Of a stretch of DNA of 64,000 nucleotides, positions 50,865 to 59,454 are shown in pieces; within the stretch, counting starts at the first letter, position 1, and the number at the start of each line of letters is the position of its first letter. The notes beneath the pieces are model-generated. The model was given only the letters and a program-made list of their open reading frames with translations, was not told where the DNA came from and made no database searches. The DNA is from Microbacterium natoriense. GTDB lineage: Bacteria > Actinomycetota > Actinomycetes > Actinomycetales > Microbacteriaceae. The stretch covers positions 1,426,001-1,490,000 of the forward strand of contig NZ_JAUSXV010000001.1 of the NCBI RefSeq assembly GCF_030816295.1, given 5' to 3'. The translations under genes were made by a program, and so were the position numbers.

Positions 50865-53800
50865 ATGCGGATCGATCCCGAATCTCAGCGCGTCATCTGG
50901 AGCGCGAGCGACCTCAAAGCGGCGGCCGAGTGCGAGTTCGCGTGGTGCCGGGCGATCGATGCGAAGCTCGGGAGAGTCCCTGCCGTCGAAGAACCCGAAG
51001 ACGCCACGCTGAAGCGCGCGGCGCTCCTCGGAGACGTGCACGAGCAGAAGGTTCTGGCGCGCTACGTCGACGACCTCGGCGATGATCGTGTGCACCGCAT
51101 CGAAAAGGTGTCGTCGGTCGATGCCGAGGCTCTCGCCGCGGCCGTCGCAGAGACGATCGAGGCGCTGAACTCCGACGCGACGGTGATCTTCCAGGCCGCG
51201 TTCAAGACAGACGAGTTCGTCGGATTCGCCGACTTCCTGCGCCGCGATCCCGACGGGCGCTGGCGCGTCGAAGACTCGAAGCTCGCGCGTCGAGCCAAGG
51301 TGACGGCCCTCATGCAGCTCGCGGCATATGTCGATCAACTCGACCGCCTCGGCGTGCCGCGCTCCGACGAGGTCGACCTCATCCTCGGCGACGGCACCCG
51401 CAGCACGCACCGGGTCGACGATCTGCTGCCGCTGTTCCAGGTGCGCCGGGCGCGTCTGCGTGCCCTGATCGCCGATCGTGCCATCGCGTCCGGCGCTGCG
51501 GGCACGCCGCTGGCCTGGGGCGACGACCGGGGAGATCTCGAGATCGTGGCGTGTGGACGCTGCGCCACGTGCGAAGAGCAGGTCCTTGCGCACCGCGACC
51601 TGCTCATGGTCGCCCGCATGCGGCCCGTGCAGCGCGCCCGACTGCGCGTGGGCGGGATCGAGACGATCGACGCCCTGGCCACCGCATCCGATGCCCCTGA
51701 GGGCATGAACCCCGACACCTTCGACACCCTGCGCGCGCAGGCGCGGTTGCAGCTGCGCGCCGACGTCGCGGGAGAAGCGACCTTCGAGGTGCACTACGCC
51801 GCGGCGATCCACACGCTGCCGGTGCCGAGCCACGGCGACATCTTCTTCGACTTCGAGGGCGACCCTCTGTACACCGAGCCTGCTCCCGACGGCGAGGCCC
51901 ATTGGGGGCTCGACTACCTGTTCGGCTGGGTCGACAACGCCGATCAGTACAGCGCGCTGTGGGCGCACGACTTCGCGGCCGAGAAACAGGCGCTCGAGGA
52001 CTTCCTCGATTTCGTCGCCGCCCGTCGCTCCGCGCACCCCGGCATGCACATCTATCACTACGCGCCGTACGAGACCTCGCACCTCGTGGCGATGGCGGCG
52101 AGGCATGGCGTGCGCGAGGGTGAGGTCGACAAGCTGCTGCGTGAAGGAGTCTTCGTCGACCTGTATCCGCTGGTCCTGCGGACAGTGCGCGTCGGCTCGC
52201 GCTCGTACTCGATCAAGAAGCTCGAGCCGCTGTACATGGGCGACGAGGTGCGCACACAGGACGTGCAGAAAGGCGACGACTCGATCGTGCAGTACGTCGC
52301 CGCGCGCGAGCTCGCGGCGGCGGGGGAGCAGGCCGAGGCCGATGCCGTGTTCGCCGATCTCGCCGACTACAACCGCTACGACTGCGTGTCGACGAGGCGA
52401 TTGCGCAACTGGCTGATCGACATCGCCAGAGAGAAGGGCGTGCGCCCCGCTCCGCCGGATCAGGCCGACGAGATCGTCTACGAACCGTCTCCGCGGTCGG
52501 TGTCGCTGCTCGCCGACGCCGCGCACGACGTCGACTCAGGGGGCGACGGACTCGTGCACCGGATCGCCGCAGCCGCGATCGACTACTTCCCCCGCGAGGC
52601 GAAGAGCTTCTGGATCTCGCACTTCGCACGACTCCGTGAGCCTGTGACGATGTGGGAGACCACGCGGGACGTCATCCGCATCGACCGTTTCGCGTCGACG
52701 GTGCTCCGCGACTGGAGCGTCGGCGAAGGGCGTCGCGTGATGTCGCGCGACATCGAGATCCGGGGAGAGGTCGCGCCCGGCACGACCCTCGGCGCGGGCG
52801 GCGAGCCGTTCGCTCTGTACGAGATGCCGGCGCCGTTCGAGATCGACGCACCGTCCAGGGCCGTGCACGCGGCCCGGACTGTCAAGATCGCCGAGGTGCT
52901 CGACGACGGCTATCTCATCACCGAGGCCTCGGTGCGCGGCCAGACCTGGGACGAGCTGCCGATCGCTCTGACACCCGCGGCACCGCCGCGGGTGGCCTCT
53001 CTGCAGGGGGCGATCGACGAATGGGCGGATGCCGTGCATCTCGCCGCCCCCGATTTTCCCCGCGACGCGGCGACCGACATCCTGCGGCGGATCCCGCCGC
53101 GCACGATCTCCGGCGCTCCGCTGCCTGAGGCGGGCGAGGACACGATCGACGCCATCGTGCGCGGCGTTCTCGATCTCGACCGCAGCTACCTCGCGGTGCA
53201 AGGTCCTCCCGGCACAGGCAAGACCTTCACGGGTTCTCGCGTGATCGCGCGGCTCGTGAAGGAGCACGGCTTCAAGGTCGGCGTCGTCGCGCAGTCGCAC
53301 GCGATCATCGACACCCTGCTCGAGCGCGTCGTCGCCGACGGCGTGCCCGCCGGCCAGGTCGGCAAGGCGCCGAAGGACGGCGCCGCCGAACCCTCCTACA
53401 CGCCTATCCCGAAGGGCGGCATGGCTGCATTCCTCGGAGAGCACGCCGATCACGGCGTCGTGGTCGGCGGTACCGCGTGGGACTTCAGCAACACCCAGCG
53501 CGTCGACAGAGCTGGTCTCGACCTCCTCGTGGTCGACGAGGCAGGGCAGTTCTCGCTCGCGTCGACGATCGCCGTGGCCGCCGGTGCCCAGCGCCTCCTG
53601 CTGCTCGGAGACCCGCAGCAGCTGCCGCAGGTGAGTCAGGGGGCGCACCCCGAGCCGGTCAACACCTCGGCCCTCGGCTGGGTCATGGACGGTGACGAGG
53701 TGGTCAGGCCCGAGTACGGCTACTTCCTCGCGAGGTCGTGGCGCATGCACCCCTCCGTGGCCGCTCCCGTCTCGAAGCTCTCCTACGCCGGAAGACTGGC

Positions 53801-54329
53801 ATCGGCTCCCGTCGCCGCGAAGAGGTCGCTCGACGGAGTCGAGCCCGGGCTGCACGTCGTCGCTCTGCGCCACCGGGGCAACGCGACGGAATCGCCCGAG
53901 GAAGCAGCCGAGGTGGTGCGCATCGTGCGCGAGATCGTCGGCCGTACCTTCACCGACGACGATGGCGCTGTGCGTCCCTTGGAGCAGTGCGACATCATCG
54001 TCGTCACGCCGTACAACGCGCAGCGCCAACTCGTTCTCGACGCGCTGGCGGCGGCGGGTTTCGGCGAGGTGCCCGTGGGCACGGTCGACAACTTCCAGGG
54101 CAAGGAGGCTGTGGTCTCGATCACGTCGCTCGCGGCGTCGAGCGGCCGTGACGCCCCGCGCGGACCCGAGTTCCTGCTGCTGCAGAACCGGCTGAACGTC
54201 GCAATCTCGCGCGCGCAGGTCGCGGCTTACCTCATCCACTCCCCGGCGCTGCTCGACGACCTGCCGCACACGCCGGACGGCGTGACACGGCTCAGCGCCT
54301 TCGCCCGGCTCGTGGGGGCGGCGAACTGA
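50865..54329 (+). CDS. TM0106-family RecB-like nuclease with UvrD/DNA2-type helicase
   Basis: This 1154-residue protein combines several modules. The N-terminal RecB-like nuclease region (about 1-290) has VIWSASDLKAAAECEFAWCR and paired Cys (CGRCATC) that may bind an iron-sulfur cluster. A DEDD/RNase H-like exonuclease domain follows, with FFDFEGDP (Asp329, Glu331) and YNRYDCVSTR (Asp506). The C-terminal superfamily-1 helicase has Walker A AVQGPPGTGKTFTGS (780-787), LLVVDEAGQFSLAS, LLGDPQQLPQV and VGTVDNFQGKEAVV. It is probably a DNA end-processing or RNA/DNA nuclease-helicase. TAGTGT plus six bases to the ATG suggests a leaderless transcript. Confidence 0.92.
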   Translation: MRIDPESQRVIWSASDLKAAAECEFAWCRAIDAKLGRVPAVEEPEDATLKRAALLGDVHEQKVLARYVDDLGDDRVHRIEKVSSVDAEALAAAVAETIEALNSDATVIFQAAFKTDEFVGFADFLRRDPDGRWRVEDSKLARRAKVTALMQLAAYVDQLDRLGVPRSDEVDLILGDGTRSTHRVDDLLPLFQVRRARLRALIADRAIASGAAGTPLAWGDDRGDLEIVACGRCATCEEQVLAHRDLLMVARMRPVQRARLRVGGIETIDALATASDAPEGMNPDTFDTLRAQARLQLRADVAGEATFEVHYAAAIHTLPVPSHGDIFFDFEGDPLYTEPAPDGEAHWGLDYLFGWVDNADQYSALWAHDFAAEKQALEDFLDFVAARRSAHPGMHIYHYAPYETSHLVAMAARHGVREGEVDKLLREGVFVDLYPLVLRTVRVGSRSYSIKKLEPLYMGDEVRTQDVQKGDDSIVQYVAARELAAAGEQAEADAVFADLADYNRYDCVSTRRLRNWLIDIAREKGVRPAPPDQADEIVYEPSPRSVSLLADAAHDVDSGGDGLVHRIAAAAIDYFPREAKSFWISHFARLREPVTMWETTRDVIRIDRFASTVLRDWSVGEGRRVMSRDIEIRGEVAPGTTLGAGGEPFALYEMPAPFEIDAPSRAVHAARTVKIAEVLDDGYLITEASVRGQTWDELPIALTPAAPPRVASLQGAIDEWADAVHLAAPDFPRDAATDILRRIPPRTISGAPLPEAGEDTIDAIVRGVLDLDRSYLAVQGPPGTGKTFTGSRVIARLVKEHGFKVGVVAQSHAIIDTLLERVVADGVPAGQVGKAPKDGAAEPSYTPIPKGGMAAFLGEHADHGVVVGGTAWDFSNTQRVDRAGLDLLVVDEAGQFSLASTIAVAAGAQRLLLLGDPQQLPQVSQGAHPEPVNTSALGWVMDGDEVVRPEYGYFLARSWRMHPSVAAPVSKLSYAGRLASAPVAAKRSLDGVEPGLHVVALRHRGNATESPEEAAEVVRIVREIVGRTFTDDDGAVRPLEQCDIIVVTPYNAQRQLVLDALAAAGFGEVPVGTVDNFQGKEAVVSITSLAASSGRDAPRGPEFLLLQNRLNVAISRAQVAAYLIHSPALLDDLPHTPDGVTRLSAFARLVGAAN

Positions 54330-55096
54330 TGCACACGACGGACGACATCATGCGGGCGGCGGCAGCCTGGGTATGGTTCCCGCGCGACAGCGAGCAGCAG
54401 AACGACGAGCTGCAGCTGGTGCGCTATCCGGCGCGGTTCGGCGGGGGAGTGCGCGCTTCGCAGGTCGATTCGACGGCCGATGCCGCGGCTGTTGTCGACC
54501 ATGCGATCGCGCGCACCCGCGCATGGGGTGAATCGCGGCTGACAGTGTGGGTCAGTCCTTCGGACTCGCCTGACCTCGAGCACGAACTGCTGCGCCGCGG
54601 CGGCGAGCTTTTCGACACGGTCACCGTGTTCGCCAGCCCTATCGAGGCCATCGAGATCCACATTCCGGTCGGCAGGAGCGCCGAAGTCGTCCGGAGCATC
54701 GAGCAGGTGCGAGAGGTCGACGCAATCAATGTGGCGGTGTGGGCGCAGGCGCCCCTCGACGAGGAGGGGCTGAGCACAGAGTTCTCCGACATCTCGACGG
54801 TGCTCGCCGCGGGCACCGGTCTACGAGTGCTGGGGCGGATCGACGGCGAACCCGTGAGTACCGGCGGTTGCACGATCGTCGACGGGTTCACCCGCCTGTG
54901 GGGCGCAGCGACACTCGAGCACGCACGCGGACGAGGGGCCTATCGTGCGGTGCTCGCGGAGCGGCTGCGTGCGAGCGCTGAACTCGGCGCCCGTACCGCG
55001 CTGGTGAAGGGGCGGATCTCCACGTCAGCGCCGATCCTCGCCCGAGCGGGTTTCCGCAACTACGGCGACGAGCGCGGATACCGGCTCGCGGTCTGA
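54329..55096 (+). CDS. GNAT family N-acetyltransferase
   Basis: This 255-residue protein has a GNAT-like second half: VSTGGCTIVDGFTRLWGAAT, the acetyl-CoA loop ARGRGAYRAVLAERLRASAE, and RTALVKGRISTSAPILARAG with GFRNYGDERGY at the end. The N-terminal half resembles a degenerate second GNAT domain (ESRLTVWVSPSDSPDLEHEL). Its ATG overlaps the last base of the nuclease-helicase stop (TGATG), so the two are co-translated. The acetyl acceptor is unknown. Confidence 0.8.
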   Translation: MHTTDDIMRAAAAWVWFPRDSEQQNDELQLVRYPARFGGGVRASQVDSTADAAAVVDHAIARTRAWGESRLTVWVSPSDSPDLEHELLRRGGELFDTVTVFASPIEAIEIHIPVGRSAEVVRSIEQVREVDAINVAVWAQAPLDEEGLSTEFSDISTVLAAGTGLRVLGRIDGEPVSTGGCTIVDGFTRLWGAATLEHARGRGAYRAVLAERLRASAELGARTALVKGRISTSAPILARAGFRNYGDERGYRLAV

Positions 55097-55142
55097 CGGG
55101 GCCTCGCCGTGCGCAGGACCGGTCCTTGCGGATCGCGCTCAG

Positions 55143-55228
55143 GTACGAAAAGTCGGTGTTTCGGTCGACACGCCGCTGCCGACGGCCGCCTGCGCGGCGT
55201 GTCGGTGCGTGGGTCCGACGTTTCGTAC
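55143..55228. repeat. Large cruciform-forming inverted repeat after the GNAT gene
   Basis: The outer arms GTACGAAAAGTCGG (55143-55156) and CCGACGTTTCGTAC (55215-55228) match except one central pair. The inner arms CGACACGCCGC (55166-55176) and GCGGCGTGTCG (55194-55204) are perfect. Following it, GGCGCAGGAGCG-type units repeat imperfectly to about 55310. The element lies between convergent genes (GNAT and upp) and could terminate both. Confidence 0.65.
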
Positions 55229-55325
55229 GGCGCGGAGCGGCGCGGCGCAGGAATGTGGAGCGGAGCAGGAGCGGTGCGGCGCAGGAGCGCGGCGCAGGAG
55301 CGGAGCGCTGCAGCATCCCATCCGC

Positions 55326-55958
55326 TCAGACGGTGCCGTAGAGCCTGTCTCCCGCGTCGCCGAGACCGGGCACGATGTAGCCCTTCTCGTTCAGGCGCTC
55401 GTCGAGTGCGCCCAGCACGAGGGTGACGTTGCGGTCGCCGACAAGCTTCTCGATCGCCGCGACTCCTTCGGGCGTGCCGAGCAGGCAGATCGCCGTGACA
55501 TCCTCGGCGCCGCGGTCGAACAGGAACTGGATCGCGGCGGCGAGAGATCCGCCGGTCGCGAGCATCGGGTCGATCGCGAAGCACTGACGGTCGCTGAGGT
55601 CGGCGGGAAGGCGCTCGGCGTAGGTCGTCGGCTCGAACGTCTCCTCGTCGCGGACCATGCCGAGGAATCCCACCTCGGCGGTCGGCAGCAGCTTGACGAG
55701 GCCCTCGAGCATGCCGAGGCCGGCGCGGAGGATCGGGACCACGATCGGACGCGGCTCCGACAGCTTCACCCCTGTCGTCGTGGTGACCGGCGTCTTGATC
55801 TCGATCGGGGTGACCTTGACATTGCGGGTCGCCTCGTAGGCGAGCAGGGTCACGAGCTCCTCGGTGAGCTGGCGGAACAGCGGCGACGATGTGCGCTCAT
55901 CGCGCAGGACCGACAGCTTGGCTGTGATGAGAGGGTGGTCGGCCACGTGAACGCGCAT
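55326..55958 (-). CDS. upp: Uracil phosphoribosyltransferase
   Basis: This 210-residue enzyme joins uracil with PRPP to give UMP in pyrimidine salvage. Landmarks are [40 protein letters not shown], the PRPP loop [20 protein letters not shown], and the uracil-binding end [16 protein letters not shown]. The length is normal. TAGCCT with six bases to the ATG at 55958 suggests a leaderless transcript. It is divergent from tadA with 67 bases between starts. Confidence 0.97.
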   Translation of the reverse strand: MRVHVADHPLITAKLSVLRDERTSSPLFRQLTEELVTLLAYEATRNVKVTPIEIKTPVTTTTGVKLSEPRPIVVPILRAGLGMLEGLVKLLPTAEVGFLGMVRDEETFEPTTYAERLPADLSDRQCFAIDPMLATGGSLAAAIQFLFDRGAEDVTAICLLGTPEGVAAIEKLVGDRNVTLVLGALDERLNEKGYIVPGLGDAGDRLYGTV

Positions 55959-56025
55959 GAGTCCAGGCTATCCGACGCACACGCTTTCGCCGATGCCGGC
56001 TCATCGGGCGGGATAGGGTGTGACC

Positions 56026-56481
56026 GTGAGGCAAGGCGACAGCGAGGGCATGCTGCGCTCGCTCGCGCTCGCGGCCGAAGCCGCCGCGGTCGACGAGATC
56101 CCGGTCGGCGCCGTGGTGCTCGATGCCGACGGCCGCATCATCGGCGAAGGGCGCAACAGCCGAGAGATCTCCCACGATCCGACAGGTCACGCCGAGGTGA
56201 ACGCCCTGCGAGGAGCCGCGGCATCCGTCGGATCCTGGAACCTCGAAGGCTGCACGCTGGTCGTCACCCTCGAGCCCTGCGTGATGTGCGCCGGCGCGAT
56301 CCTGCAGTCGCGAATCTCGCGCGTCGTGTTCGGCGCATGGGATGACAAGGCCGGAGCGGCCGGCTCGATGTACGACCTGTTGCGAGATCGCCGGCTGCCG
56401 TACCGCGCCGAGGTCGTCGGGGGAGTCGAAGCGGATGCCGCCACGGCTCTGCTCCGCGACTTCTTCGCCTCGCGCCGCTGA
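56026..56481 (+). CDS. tadA: tRNA-specific adenosine deaminase
   Basis: This 151-residue zinc enzyme converts adenosine-34 of tRNA-Arg to inosine. The zinc motifs are THAEV-type HAEVNAL (His, catalytic Glu) and TLEPCVMCAGAIL (Cys pair), with FGAWDDKAGAAGS typical of TadA. TAGGGT (56014-56019) followed by six bases and GTG 56026 suggests a leaderless start; an in-frame GTG at 56020 lies too near the -10. It is divergent from upp. Confidence 0.95.
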   Translation: MRQGDSEGMLRSLALAAEAAAVDEIPVGAVVLDADGRIIGEGRNSREISHDPTGHAEVNALRGAAASVGSWNLEGCTLVVTLEPCVMCAGAILQSRISRVVFGAWDDKAGAAGSMYDLLRDRRLPYRAEVVGGVEADAATALLRDFFASRR

Positions 56482-56518
56482 CTGCGCCCCTGTCGTCGCA
56501 GCCGTTCGAGCTTCCGGC

Positions 56519-57403
56519 TCAGCCCGTCGCCGCATCCGTCAGCCGCGCCACCAGAGTGAGATACCCCTGAGTGCGCTCGTCGAAGTAGCCGGGATGCCGG
56601 ATCCCCCGCTCGTCGACGGCGGTCTGCGACGCGTGTCCCTCGACCGCGACGCCGAGCACGAGGTCTCCGTCCACCCCCGGCGCCTCACCGCCGTCGCAGT
56701 CGTAGACGATGACGCCACGAAGATCGCGCGGGTCGACGGGGTGGTGGCCGAGTCTCCCGAGCGGCGCGGTGCCGTCGCCCGCGCCCTCGGTCGCGTAGAA
56801 GACGACCTCTCCATCGGCGATCGCCGACTCGATGGCCGCGCCCGCCGCGTGCGTGACTCCGGCCGAGGCGATCGCGAAGGCCGTGTGCACCTCCTCGGCG
56901 ATGTTCAGTGCGAACATCTCACCGAGCAGCGTCGTCGAGTACGAGTAGGTCACGACCGCGATGTGCGCGCCCGGGTTGCGGTCCGCCAGCCGGTCGATGT
57001 CGACAGCGAGGCGGGCCGCCCCGATCGTGGCGTGCTTGGTCGCGAGGACGCTGGTCTGTGTGCCGGAGTCCCACCCGAACCAGGCGATGGTCGCGACCGA
57101 GCGCGGCGTGCCGCGCACCACGCATGAGCGGATGACGTCCGCGCACACGCGCTGCGCAGCATCCGCCCACCCGGGGAGCGCCTCGAGATCCGTCTCGATG
57201 CCGTGCATCAGGTAGACGACGAGGTCCGCCCTGTCCGGGTCGCCGAAGGCGATCACCGCATACGGGCGATCACCGGCGATCCAGAAGGACTCGAGCCGTG
57301 CCTGCGAGTCACGGTCGAGCACGCTCTTCACGGCGCGCGCCTTCGCGAGCGTCGCCGCGGGTAGATCGGTGCGTGCGAGGGCCGCCTGCAGATCGCGCAG
57401 CAC
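56519..57403 (-). CDS. Alpha/beta hydrolase-like protein (DUF1023 type) with altered elbow
   Basis: This 294-residue protein resembles the DUF1023 alpha/beta hydrolases of actinobacteria: VVYLMHGIETDLEALPGW near the N-terminus, DRNPGAHIAVVTYSYSTTLL in the middle, and VIVYDCDGGEAPG later. In usual members the nucleophile elbow is GHSYGS. Here it is TYSYST, so the first Gly and the Gly after the Ser are replaced. It may be inactive or use a changed geometry. The GTG at 57403 is three bases beyond the CDF stop, so the gene is in an operon with that transporter. Confidence 0.75.
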   Translation of the reverse strand: MLRDLQAALARTDLPAATLAKARAVKSVLDRDSQARLESFWIAGDRPYAVIAFGDPDRADLVVYLMHGIETDLEALPGWADAAQRVCADVIRSCVVRGTPRSVATIAWFGWDSGTQTSVLATKHATIGAARLAVDIDRLADRNPGAHIAVVTYSYSTTLLGEMFALNIAEEVHTAFAIASAGVTHAAGAAIESAIADGEVVFYATEGAGDGTAPLGRLGHHPVDPRDLRGVIVYDCDGGEAPGVDGDLVLGVAVEGHASQTAVDERGIRHPGYFDERTQGYLTLVARLTDAATG

Positions 57404-57406
57404 GGC

Positions 57407-58378
57407 TCAGTCGGAAGACTTGAGCACGAACACGTCCGTCGACGGCTGCGGGTCGATCGCCGGACGGTAGACGTCGGGCTCGATGTAGACGACGCGGGCG
57501 ACGGGCACGGCATCGCGGATGCGCGCCTCGATCGCGTCGATGTCGTCGGCGACCTCCCGCAAGGGCTTGTTCGCGCTCATCGCGATCTTGGCGGCGACCA
57601 TCAACTCGTCGGGGCCGAGGTAGAGCGTCTTCATGTGGATGATCTTCTCGATCTCATCGCCCGCGTTGATCGCGTCGACGATGCGGTCGTAGTCAGCCTG
57701 GTTCGCTCCTTCGCCGACCAGGAGGCTCTTGGTCTCGATGCCGAGCACGATCGCGATCGTCACGAGCAGCAGACCGATCATGATCGTGCCGAGGGCATCG
57801 AACAGCGGGTTCCCGGTGATCACGGTGAGCCCGACGCCGAGCAGCGCGAACGCGAGTCCGATCAGCGCTCCCGTGTCTTCGAGCAGAACGACGGGCAACT
57901 CGGGCGCCTTCGCGCGGCGGACGAACGACACCCACGACTGACCCTTCTCACGGACGTGGTTGCTCTCCCTGACGGCCGTGCGCAGCGAGAAGCTCTCGAG
58001 CGCGATCGAGATCACGAGCACGACGAGGGGCAGCCACCACCACGCCGGGTCGAGCGCGTGCGGCTCGCGGATCTTCTCGACACCTTCGTAGATCGCGAAC
58101 ACGCCACCGACCGAGAACAGGATGATCGAGACGACGAACGCCGATACGTAGCGTTCGCGCCCGTATCCGAAGGGATGCTCGCGGTCGGCGTCGCGCTTGG
58201 CGCGGTTGCCGCCGAACATCAGCAGCAGCTGATTGCCCGAATCGGCGACCGAGTGGATGGCCTCGGCGAGCATGGATGCCGACCCCGAGAGAGCTGCAGC
58301 GATGAACTTCGCGAGGGCGATGCCCATGTTCGCCAGGAACGCTGCGACGATGGCCTTGCTGCCTCCGGATGCACTCAT
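57407..58378 (-). CDS. Cation diffusion facilitator (CDF) metal transporter
   Basis: This 323-residue inner-membrane protein has about six membrane helices and a C-terminal cytoplasmic domain. Landmarks are AIVAAFLANMGIALAKFIAA, the metal site SMLAEAIHSVADSGNQLLL in TM2, REHPFGYGRERYVSAFVV, and the later helix of TM5. The HSxxDxxN-like pattern (HSVADSGN) is the usual Zn2+/Fe2+/Mn2+ site. It probably exports a divalent metal. TAGACT with six bases to the ATG at 58378 is leaderless-like. It is divergent from proC, whose promoter is only about 60 bases away. Confidence 0.92.
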   Translation of the reverse strand: MSASGGSKAIVAAFLANMGIALAKFIAAALSGSASMLAEAIHSVADSGNQLLLMFGGNRAKRDADREHPFGYGRERYVSAFVVSIILFSVGGVFAIYEGVEKIREPHALDPAWWWLPLVVLVISIALESFSLRTAVRESNHVREKGQSWVSFVRRAKAPELPVVLLEDTGALIGLAFALLGVGLTVITGNPLFDALGTIMIGLLLVTIAIVLGIETKSLLVGEGANQADYDRIVDAINAGDEIEKIIHMKTLYLGPDELMVAAKIAMSANKPLREVADDIDAIEARIRDAVPVARVVYIEPDVYRPAIDPQPSTDVFVLKSSD

Positions 58379-58437
58379 GGAACGAGTCTAGATCTCCGTC
58401 CCGATCGAGCGAGGGGAGCCCGCCGTAGGATGACGAC

Positions 58438-59277
58438 ATGGCTGATTCTCTTCCCGCTCTCGCTTTTCTCGGTGCCGGTTCCATGGGGGGAGCGATCCTC
58501 CGCGGCGTGGTGGCTTCGGGCATCACTGTGGACGGCGGGATCACCGCCACGAACCGCTCGGCCGACAGCGCGGCCGCGCTCGCCGAGGTTCCCGGTGTGA
58601 AGAGCATCGCGCTCGAGGAGCAGCCCGACGGCAACCTCGACGCGGTGGCCGCGGCAGGAGTGGTCCTCGTCGGTGTGAAGCCGGCCATGGTGCCCGATCT
58701 GCTGCGCGAGATCGCCCCTCGCCTGAAACCCGAGACGATCGTCGTGAGCGTCGCGGCCGGCGTGACGCTGCAGACCTTCGCCGATGTCCTCGGCGCCGGC
58801 GCCCGAGTCGTCCGGTCCATGCCGAACACTCCGGCGACGGTCGGCAAGGCGGTCACGGGACTGGCGGCCGGAGCATCCGTCAGCGCCGATGACCTCGCCG
58901 TCGTGCGACGCCTCTTCGAGACCGTCGGCGCGGTCATCGAGGTGCCCGAGTCGCAGATCGACGCGCTGTCGACGATCTCAGGATCCGGCCCCGCCTACGT
59001 CTTCCTGCTCATCGAGGAGTTCACCCGGGCCGCGATCGGCATGGGGTTCACCGAGGCGGATGCGCGGCTCATGGCCGAGCAGACCTTCATCGGCGCGACG
59101 GCGCTGCTCGACGCCTCGGGCGAGAATCCGGCCGAGCTGCGGCGTCGAGTCACGAGCCCGAAGGGCACGACCGAGCGCGCGATCGCGGTGCTGCAGGACG
59201 CTCACCTCGACCGCACCTTCGCGGAGGCCGCCGCCGCCGCCCTGGTCCGTGCCAAGGAGCTCGCCGCCGGAGTCTGA
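58438..59277 (+). CDS. proC: Pyrroline-5-carboxylate reductase
   Basis: This 279-residue enzyme makes L-proline from pyrroline-5-carboxylate with NAD(P)H. Landmarks are LAFLGAGSMGGAILRGVVAS (cofactor site), VGVKPAMVPDLLREIAP, VRSMPNTPATVGKAVTGLAA and ISGSGPAYVFLLIEEFTRAA with the final SPKGTTERAI. TAGGAT (58426-58431) and six bases precede ATG 58438, a leaderless start. It lies between the divergent CDF gene and the convergent ABC exporter. Confidence 0.97.
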   Translation: MADSLPALAFLGAGSMGGAILRGVVASGITVDGGITATNRSADSAAALAEVPGVKSIALEEQPDGNLDAVAAAGVVLVGVKPAMVPDLLREIAPRLKPETIVVSVAAGVTLQTFADVLGAGARVVRSMPNTPATVGKAVTGLAAGASVSADDLAVVRRLFETVGAVIEVPESQIDALSTISGSGPAYVFLLIEEFTRAAIGMGFTEADARLMAEQTFIGATALLDASGENPAELRRRVTSPKGTTERAIAVLQDAHLDRTFAEAAAAALVRAKELAAGV

Positions 59278-59340
59278 CCGCGCAGCATCCGCGCCTGTTC
59301 CCGAGAACCACTGCCGGTGCGAGAAGCACCGTCTCCCACT

Positions 59341-59416
59341 CGAAAACAGGTCAACCGCGCGAGATCAGGAGCGTTCGGCCGTATCGTCCTGTTCTCGAGC
59401 GGTTGACCTATTCTCG
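59341..59416. terminator. Long imperfect hairpin between proC and the ABC exporter
   Basis: The left arm (59341-59370) contains AGGTCAACCGC and CGAGATCAGGA; the right arm (59387-59416) contains TCCTGTTCTCG and GCGGTTGACCT. With a few mismatches the arms give a stem of about 30 bases around a 16-base loop. Just upstream is a small hairpin CGGTGC/GCACCG near 59315. The element sits between convergent genes and probably terminates both. Confidence 0.6.
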
Positions 59417-59418
59417 GA

Positions 59419-59446
59419 CCGGATGCCGGATGCCGGATGCCGGGTG
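59419..59446. repeat. Four tandem heptads CCGGATG
   Basis: CCGGATG occurs at 59419, 59426 and 59433, followed by CCGGGTG at 59440. The run ends nine bases before the ABC permease stop codon. It is a simple tandem repeat with no spacer, and its unit contains the GGATGC-type motif common in this genome. Confidence 0.7.
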
Positions 59447-59454
59447 CCGCGCGT

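Noticed and set aside
50865..55096. A complete anti-phage defence system around the nuclease-helicase
   Set aside because: Only the nuclease-helicase and a GNAT are present; the neighbours are housekeeping genes (nadE, upp), so a defence island is not supported.
59419..59446. Possible CRISPR-like repeat
   Set aside because: The units are seven bases, directly adjacent and without spacers; it is a simple tandem repeat.
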